NCBI RefSeq assembly: GCF_040253635.1
Contig: NZ_JBEJGX010000002.1
Location: 186,001 to 250,000 of the forward strand
Direction: 5' to 3'
Length of the DNA: 64,000 nucleotides
DNA from: Streptomyces sp. Edi2
Lineage (GTDB): Bacteria; Actinomycetota; Actinomycetes; Streptomycetales; Streptomycetaceae
Program-made: the position numbers and the translations under genes
Notes under the pieces: generated by a model
What the model saw: only the letters and a program-made list of their open reading frames with translations
The model's database searches: none
What the model was told of the DNA's origin: nothing
Shown: one piece after another, positions 59,587-64,000 of the stretch
Layout of the letters: every line of letters starts with the position of its first letter
How positions within the stretch are numbered: the first letter of the stretch is position 1

Positions 59587-59931
59587 ATGTTCTCTTTGGG
59601 GCGGGACGGCATGCGCGACCTGCAAGCGCGGGCCGAGGACTTGAGCACGGACCTTGCCAGCGGCGAGTGGAAGCCGAACCGCTTCGACAGGCGGGCCCTG
59701 CTCAAGCTGGCCGGCGCGGACGGCCCGGTGATCGACCGCGAAGCGATCGTCACGATGTTCGACCAGCTCTACAACGAGCGCGGCCCCCGGCAGCTGAACA
59801 AGATGACGGGCCGGCTGACGACGCTGCTCATGAACACGGCGGCGGCGCAGGACCTGCCGTCGATCGCTGCCCTCCCTGAAGGGCAGGAGGCGCTGAGCGC
59901 GGTCCGGTCTCTCGTCCGCAGCGCGGCGTAG
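59587..59931 (+). CDS. Small protein, 114 residues, paralogue of the previous gene
   Basis: Begins MFSLGRDGMRDLQARAEDLSTDLASGEWKPNRFDRRALLKLAG. It shows the same SGEWxP layout as the gene before it. A four-base gap separates it from the membrane protein gene downstream. Function unknown. Confidence 0.5.
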   Translation: MFSLGRDGMRDLQARAEDLSTDLASGEWKPNRFDRRALLKLAGADGPVIDREAIVTMFDQLYNERGPRQLNKMTGRLTTLLMNTAAAQDLPSIAALPEGQEALSAVRSLVRSAA

Positions 59932-59935
59932 CTGT

Positions 59936-60337
59936 ATGGGCACAGGGTGGCTGGTGCTCCTGGCCATCGTCGTGGTCGTCGTCGGCTGGTTCCTCATCGG
60001 GATGTACCGGGGCGCCGCGAACCATGCTCGATCGCAGACCCGGCAGGACCTGGTCAGGCTCGGCAGCGTCCCGATGGTCGCTAAGGCGCTGACGGACGTG
60101 AGCAGTCTTCCGGCATACGCCTTCATGGGCCCCTTCGCGGAGGGCCGCACGCATCCGTTCGGCTGGCTGTGGTGGCGGATCGAGAAGGATGCGGACGGCG
60201 GGCCGCGGCAGCACATGGGGTGGGCGCTGACCTATCGCAGAGCCCGGAAGGCCGCGGGCCTGCCGCTCTCGATCCGGGCGAAGCACACGGAGATCACCAT
60301 GGCTCAGGGACAGGACCGCCAGGCTGCCGACGGCTGA
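59936..60337 (+). CDS. Membrane-anchored protein, 133 residues
   Basis: A single N-terminal membrane helix (WLVLLAIVVVVVGWFLIGMY) is followed by a soluble tail with an aromatic stretch (AYAFMGPFAEGRTHPFGWLWWRIEKDADG). It starts four bases after the preceding gene, so they are probably co-expressed. No family recognised. Confidence 0.6.
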   Translation: MGTGWLVLLAIVVVVVGWFLIGMYRGAANHARSQTRQDLVRLGSVPMVAKALTDVSSLPAYAFMGPFAEGRTHPFGWLWWRIEKDADGGPRQHMGWALTYRRARKAAGLPLSIRAKHTEITMAQGQDRQAADG

Positions 60338-60390
60338 CGCCCGGACCCTCGGCGGAAGCAGGGCGCGATGGGGGGAGCCGAGTCCTCGCG

Positions 60391-60744
60391 CTAGCTGCCC
60401 AGAAGCATGGCGCGGGCTTCGAGAGCCCGGCTCAGCAGGGCCGCCTCACCGGGATCGACCCTCATCGGGCCGCTGGCGTGGACCGCAGGCGGCATCGTGA
60501 CCCGCACCTCACCGTCACCGAAGCCTGCGGCCAGGTCGGCGATCTGGTCGCCGGTCAGTGAGTGGCGGACGAACACGTCCACGCCGCTGAGGGAGACGCA
60601 GAAGGTGAGCAGGTGGGCGAAGTGCACCTCGATGACGTTGCCGCTGCCCATGACGGCAGCCAGTTCTTCGGTCGTGCGCTCGGTGTCGCTAAGGCCGTCG
60701 GTCAAGGGCATGCAGCTCCAGTTCTCTCGGGGCAGAGGGCTCAT
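60391..60744 (-). CDS. Protein of unknown function, 117 residues
   Basis: Beta-rich core (NVIEVHFAHLLTFCVSLSGVDVFVRHSLTGDQIADLAAGFGDGEVRVTMPP). Its ATG overlaps the stop of the gene at 60741-61187 (ATGA), so the pair is translationally coupled and is controlled by promoter copy 4. No family recognised. Confidence 0.55.
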   Translation of the reverse strand: MSPLPRENWSCMPLTDGLSDTERTTEELAAVMGSGNVIEVHFAHLLTFCVSLSGVDVFVRHSLTGDQIADLAAGFGDGEVRVTMPPAVHASGPMRVDPGEAALLSRALEARAMLLGS

Positions 60745-61187
60745 TCCTCCGTGTCGGCGGGCTCGAACCGGCCGCGGAACCGCGCCGGAATCTCGCTGGG
60801 CGGGGTGTTGGGATCGGGCGCATCGGCAGGACCGCGCTCGGTGTCGCTCCAGTAGTGCAGGGCGAGGACATCGACCGAGGCGTCACGCTCCTCGCGGGTG
60901 GCCCAGGCCTCGACGCTCACGTCGCCCTCCGTGTAGACGGCGAAGGCGTAGCACAGCTCGAAGGGCGAGTCGTAGAGGGCAACCGCCTGGTACGGCCAGT
61001 TGCCCAGGTCCCAGCCTTCCGTGCCCCAGTCCCGGATACCGGTCCATCCCCAGGGCGCAAGGTGGACCAGCCAGTCGTCGGCGTCACCCCCGTCGTGGAA
61101 GTCCTCCGGGAGGAACGGCAGGAGCTCCACGGGAACAGGACCAGAGACGAAAGGGCGGTCACTGGAGGGGCGGGGAGCGGCAGTCAC
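60741..61187 (-). CDS. Protein of unknown function, 148 residues
   Basis: Rich in Trp and acidic residues (PEDFHDGGDADDWLVHLAPWGWTGIRDWGTEGWDLGNWPYQAVALYD). A typical small globular protein with no signal peptide. No family recognised. Promoter copy 4 lies 40-80 bases upstream with a perfect -35 and a 17-base spacer. Confidence 0.6.
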   Translation of the reverse strand: MTAAPRPSSDRPFVSGPVPVELLPFLPEDFHDGGDADDWLVHLAPWGWTGIRDWGTEGWDLGNWPYQAVALYDSPFELCYAFAVYTEGDVSVEAWATREERDASVDVLALHYWSDTERGPADAPDPNTPPSEIPARFRGRFEPADTEE

Positions 61188-61229
61188 GGGAGCCTTCCTG
61201 GTCGGAAACGGGACCGAATCAACACGTCT

Positions 61230-61270
61230 AATGTACGCGCATGGTGGCTATGTGTCAAATTAAAAGGGTC
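61230..61270 (-). promoter_or_regulatory. GACCC-N7-TTGACA promoter element, copy 4
   Basis: On the minus strand: GACCC (61266-61270), seven bases (TTTTAAT), perfect -35 TTGACA (61253-61258), a 17-base spacer and -10 TACATT (61230-61235). It serves the gene starting at 61187. Confidence 0.7.
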
Positions 61271-61304
61271 TCACGGAGGGCGGCGGTTTCGCGAGTTCGC
61301 GTGT

Positions 61305-61345
61305 GACCCTGGAAACTTGACGAGTACCCCTGATGAGGGTACTGT
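61305..61345 (+). promoter_or_regulatory. GACCC-N7-TTGACG promoter element, copy 5
   Basis: GACCC (61305-61309), seven bases (TGGAAAC), -35 TTGACG (61317-61322), a 17-base spacer and -10 TACTGT (61340-61345). The spacer also contains the inverted repeat AGTACCC (61323-61329)/GGGTACT (61337-61343), which partly covers the -10 and looks like a repressor site. Confidence 0.65.
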
Positions 61346-61793
61346 GATGCTCGTTGAAGCGGTTGCTCCGGCCCGCGACGGCCGACCCGTAACTCTGCGG
61401 GACGGCTGTCCACCTGGAGCGGGAGGGGTTCGGTACCTCTCCGGCCGTGAAAACCCCGTGCAGCGGCAATCTTGCGATTGGTAGTGTCCCGGCTGCGGGG
61501 CGGCTCCGATACGTGCTTCCTTCTCTCTCTTTGGAAAAGACTCAGCGCGATCACTTCCCGCCCCGCATCCGAGAGCTTCAGCCCGCCGCCCGCCCGATGC
61601 ACGAGCAACCGGCGCCCGGCTTACGCCCGTTGACCAAGAACAGGTTGAAACTTTCGGCGACGCCGAGCGGTTCTCAGGGCCCTTCCTCCCACCGGGACGG
61701 ACACGGGCCCGAACGCTGCGGCTCATGAAGACGATGCCCTGCACGACAGGGCCCTGCAGGCCCGGCGAGCGCCGGGGCAGGGGGAGGACGGCA

Positions 61794-64000
61794 ATGACGA
61801 CCACGACCATCACGACCACCACCGGAGCCCGCCGCGGCCTGCCCGCAGTGCTCCTTTCCCGTCGTGGATCCGTCTACCTCAACTCCCCGTCGCCCGCGGC
61901 GCACGCCTCGACGGCGACCGTCGACTCCCTCGCCGGCATCAGCCTGCTGGAAGCCGACCTCATCGAGCGCGGCTTCCTCATGTCGGCAGACCTGCGCCAG
62001 AACCTCACCGGCCGCACCGAAGACCAGCTCGTCACCGCCGGGCGCGACCTGCTGGCCGACATCGACGCGGCCCTCGGCGCGGACCGCGACCACACGCCGC
62101 TCTTCCGTCGCTTCCCGGACAGCACCCCGGCCGACACCCTCGCCTTCTACGTCGACCGGGTACTTACCGTGCTCCTCCAGAAGGCCGAGCAGCCGTGCGT
62201 GCTGTGCGGATCGAACGACACCGTGCACCCGGTCGCCCCGTGCGCCCACCTGGTCTGCACGTCCTGCTTCGACGGCGCCGACTTCTCGGCCTGCCCGATC
62301 TGCCACCGCCGCATCGACGTAGACGACCCGTTCCTGCGCCCGCAGGACCACCGGCCCACCGCCGGCACCCGGCGCGCGCTGCCCGACCGGCTGCGGGTCC
62401 TCACCTACGGGGGCGCCCTCACGGACCGCACCGCGGACGCCAAGACCGAACTGACTGGACTGCTGGCGCGCACCGGCGCGCTCAGCCCGCAGGACACCGA
62501 CGACCTGTCGACCCTCCTCGACGCGGCCGGCGACCGCAGCGACCTCGCGTGGCTCCCGGAGTCCATCCCCGGCCGCACGACCAAGGCCCTCGTCCTGGCC
62601 TGGCTCCTCGACGAGCCGGACCACCACCAGGTCGTACTCCCGGCCGTCATCTCCCGCATCACCACGGCCACCGACGTGCTGCGCCTCGCGGCCGTCCGCT
62701 CCGGCGGCGACGCCGGACTCCTCACCCCGACCCGCTTCACCGCCCTCTCGCGCCCGCTGCGCCGCGCCATGCTGCAGGCCCTCGACGGCCTCGACGTGAC
62801 CCTGGCCGCGGAGGACATGCGCCGCCACGAGCAGGCATGGAAGCACCTGGCAGAGCGCCTGCACCCCTTCGAGCACGCCACCCGCTACCCGAACGCGGCC
62901 CTCACCTTCGCCGCGCTGCGCAAGACCACGCTCACCGACGACGCCCTCTCCCACACCCTGCGGACGACGGCGCGCCGCGTGCCGACCGCCAGCACCAACC
63001 GGCCGAAGGTCGCCCTCGCGCTCTGGTCCACCCAGGTCGAGACGGCCCTCGCCGAAGCCGACGTACGCCGCGCCCTGCCGCTGCTGGCGCAGCGTCCCGG
63101 CGAGCTGCTGCGCCGCCTCGACCACATGCTGCGCCTGGCGGGCAGCGACCACGCTGCGCGTGTCCTGGACGCACTGGAGCAGGCGGTTCCCCGGGTCGCC
63201 CCGGGAGTGATCCTTTCGGCGCTCGGCGAGATCCGCACCCGGACCCGCAAGGGTGCCGAGCGGGTCTTCTTCCCCAAGGGCGGCAACGCGAAGGCCCACA
63301 TCGTCGCGGACCAGCGGGCTCCGCTGGCGGGCACGGTCGTCGACCGGGCCGTGGCCATCCTGACCGGTGAGATCCTGCGCCGCGTGGGCCATCTCCCCCC
63401 GGTGGACACCGCAGTTCTCGACGCGGGGCTGGACGGACTGATGGTCCCGTTCGCCGAGCGGACCGCCTCGCGCGCCCTGGTCACCCTGCCGCGCGGCAGC
63501 GAGCTGCCCCTGCCCGACGGCCGCACGGTCCGCCTCTTCCTCCACTGGATGGAGAGCACCGCCTCCGGCCGCACCGACCTGGACCTGTCGGCGGCGATGT
63601 TCAACGACTCCTGGGAGCACGTCGGCACCTGCGACTACACCCGGCTCCGCTTCGCGGGGACGGCCGCCGTGCACTCAGGCGACCTGACCAGTGCCCCGGC
63701 GCCGCAGGGCGCCAGCGAGTTCGTCGACCTCGACCTGGACCAGCTGGCCGCCGCAGGCGTCCGCTACCTGGTGGCCGTGGTCTTCTCGTTCAACAACGTC
63801 GCCTTCGACGACCTCGCCGACGCCTTCGCAGGATTCATGGCCCGTGACGAGGAAGGCAACACCGGAGAGGTCTTCGACCCGCGCCAGGTCGAGCAGCGCT
63901 TCGACCTGACCGGCCAGTCCCGCGCGAGCGTTCCCCTGCTGATCGACGTGAAGGGGCGGACCATGCGGTGGCTCGACGTCGTCAAGGGCGTCACCGGCAC
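61794..64000 (+). CDS. RING-finger protein of the MXAN_6230/SCO0854 type (partial)
   Basis: Open from ATG 61794 (after GGGAGG) to the window end, 735 residues so far. Residues 135-170 form a RING-type zinc finger with the cross-brace order C135-x2-C138-x11-C150-x-H152-x2-C155-x2-C158-x8-C167-x2-C170. A long helical middle follows, then a TerD-like segment from about residue 575 (RLFLHWMES ... DLDLSAAMFNDSWEHVGTCDY ... VAVVFSFNNVAFDDLADAFAGFMAR). The combination fits the MXAN_6230/SCO0854 RING-domain family. RING domains often work in ubiquitin ligation in eukaryotes; the bacterial role is not established. Its promoter is probably copy 5, with a leader of about 440 bases, or an unseen nearer one. 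Confidence 0.85.
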   Translation, partial: MTTTTITTTTGARRGLPAVLLSRRGSVYLNSPSPAAHASTATVDSLAGISLLEADLIERGFLMSADLRQNLTGRTEDQLVTAGRDLLADIDAALGADRDHTPLFRRFPDSTPADTLAFYVDRVLTVLLQKAEQPCVLCGSNDTVHPVAPCAHLVCTSCFDGADFSACPICHRRIDVDDPFLRPQDHRPTAGTRRALPDRLRVLTYGGALTDRTADAKTELTGLLARTGALSPQDTDDLSTLLDAAGDRSDLAWLPESIPGRTTKALVLAWLLDEPDHHQVVLPAVISRITTATDVLRLAAVRSGGDAGLLTPTRFTALSRPLRRAMLQALDGLDVTLAAEDMRRHEQAWKHLAERLHPFEHATRYPNAALTFAALRKTTLTDDALSHTLRTTARRVPTASTNRPKVALALWSTQVETALAEADVRRALPLLAQRPGELLRRLDHMLRLAGSDHAARVLDALEQAVPRVAPGVILSALGEIRTRTRKGAERVFFPKGGNAKAHIVADQRAPLAGTVVDRAVAILTGEILRRVGHLPPVDTAVLDAGLDGLMVPFAERTASRALVTLPRGSELPLPDGRTVRLFLHWMESTASGRTDLDLSAAMFNDSWEHVGTCDYTRLRFAGTAAVHSGDLTSAPAPQGASEFVDLDLDQLAAAGVRYLVAVVFSFNNVAFDDLADAFAGFMARDEEGNTGEVFDPRQVEQRFDLTGQSRASVPLLIDVKGRTMRWLDVVKGVTG

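Larger units (their letters stand above)
61188..61793. other. Divergent control region, gene-free
   Basis: It holds a back-to-back pair of the shared promoter elements (61230-61270 leftward, 61305-61345 rightward) and a long leader to the RING gene. Short reading frames here lack family features. Confidence 0.55.

Noticed and set aside
61344..61484. 45-codon frame right after promoter copy 5
   Set aside because: Its start overlaps the predicted -10 box, so it could not be fully transcribed from that promoter; no family features.
62195..63370. 391-codon Arg/Pro-rich frame on the plus strand
   Set aside because: Out-of-frame shadow of the RING-finger gene.
61674..63674. 666-codon frame on the minus strand
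   Set aside because: Antisense to the RING-finger gene, whose zinc spacing is exact.
1..64000. CRISPR arrays, tRNA or rRNA genes, insertion sequences
   Set aside because: No regularly spaced repeats, T-loop patterns or transposase motifs were seen on reading both strands.
1..64000. Telomere at a window end
   Set aside because: Neither edge shows the densely packed palindromes expected of a Streptomyces telomere; the right edge is inside a gene.

Overview
The window is very GC-rich, with strong third-position GC bias, GTG and TTG starts, WhiB, HU and sortase E genes, and a terminal-protein operon. It comes from a Streptomyces or close relative. The likeliest source is a large linear plasmid or a mobile chromosome arm. 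The evidence is a divergent telomere-protein pair (tap-like 49290-51416, tpg-like 51427-52029), a plasmid-style replication block (winged-helix protein, DciA-like helicase loader, WhiB; 7385-10469), a plasmid-borne mutagenesis and SOS set, and dozens of small unrecognised proteins. I saw no rRNA, tRNA, transposase or CRISPR array, and no telomere sequence at either window edge.

Layout. 1-4.5 kb: ImmA/IrrE-type peptidase, MAB_1171c-type membrane protein, HAD hydrolase and an XRE regulator. 4.7-6.9 kb: a secreted pilin-like protein ending exactly in LPQTGA, plus a class E sortase. 6.9-12.7 kb: replication block in one tightly coupled operon, then a GNAT enzyme, an alpha/beta hydrolase and a membrane protein. 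12.8-20 kb: mixed genes including a 598-residue unknown, GNAT, ATP-dependent DNA ligase, DEDDh exonuclease and a PlsC acyltransferase. 20-29 kb: DNA-damage island with DnaE2-like polymerase, ImuB-like Y-family protein, LexA and a Spo11/TopoVI-A-like (Mini-A-type) protein. 30-36 kb: secreted SH3 protein, then a five-gene operon (MFS, ATP-grasp ligase, PTS EIIC, small protein, GT2 glycosyltransferase) with a 25-codon ORF coupled to EIIC. 36-48 kb: lipoprotein, small membrane proteins, a Mom-like DNA-modification gene with neighbours, a NERD protein and a leftward run of small unknowns. 48-52 kb: HU, a coiled-coil protein, then tap and tpg. 52-61 kb: small unknowns around an EEP hydrolase and two separate 2H phosphoesterases. 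61.8 kb to the end: a RING-finger protein of the MXAN_6230/SCO0854 type, cut off by the window.

How the parts may work together. The winged-helix and DciA-like proteins suggest internal initiation and helicase loading. Tap and Tpg would finish the linear ends, and HU would compact DNA. LexA probably controls the DnaE2/ImuB pair through a near-consensus SOS box at 21671. The most striking unexplained signal is a promoter element, GACCC-N7-TTGA(C/T), with the TTGA serving as the -35 box. It occurs five times, always about 17-18 bp upstream of a plausible -10 box, in front of otherwise unrelated unknown genes at 38.5, 46.5, 47.9 and 61.3 kb (a divergent pair at the last). This looks like one regulon belonging to the element itself.
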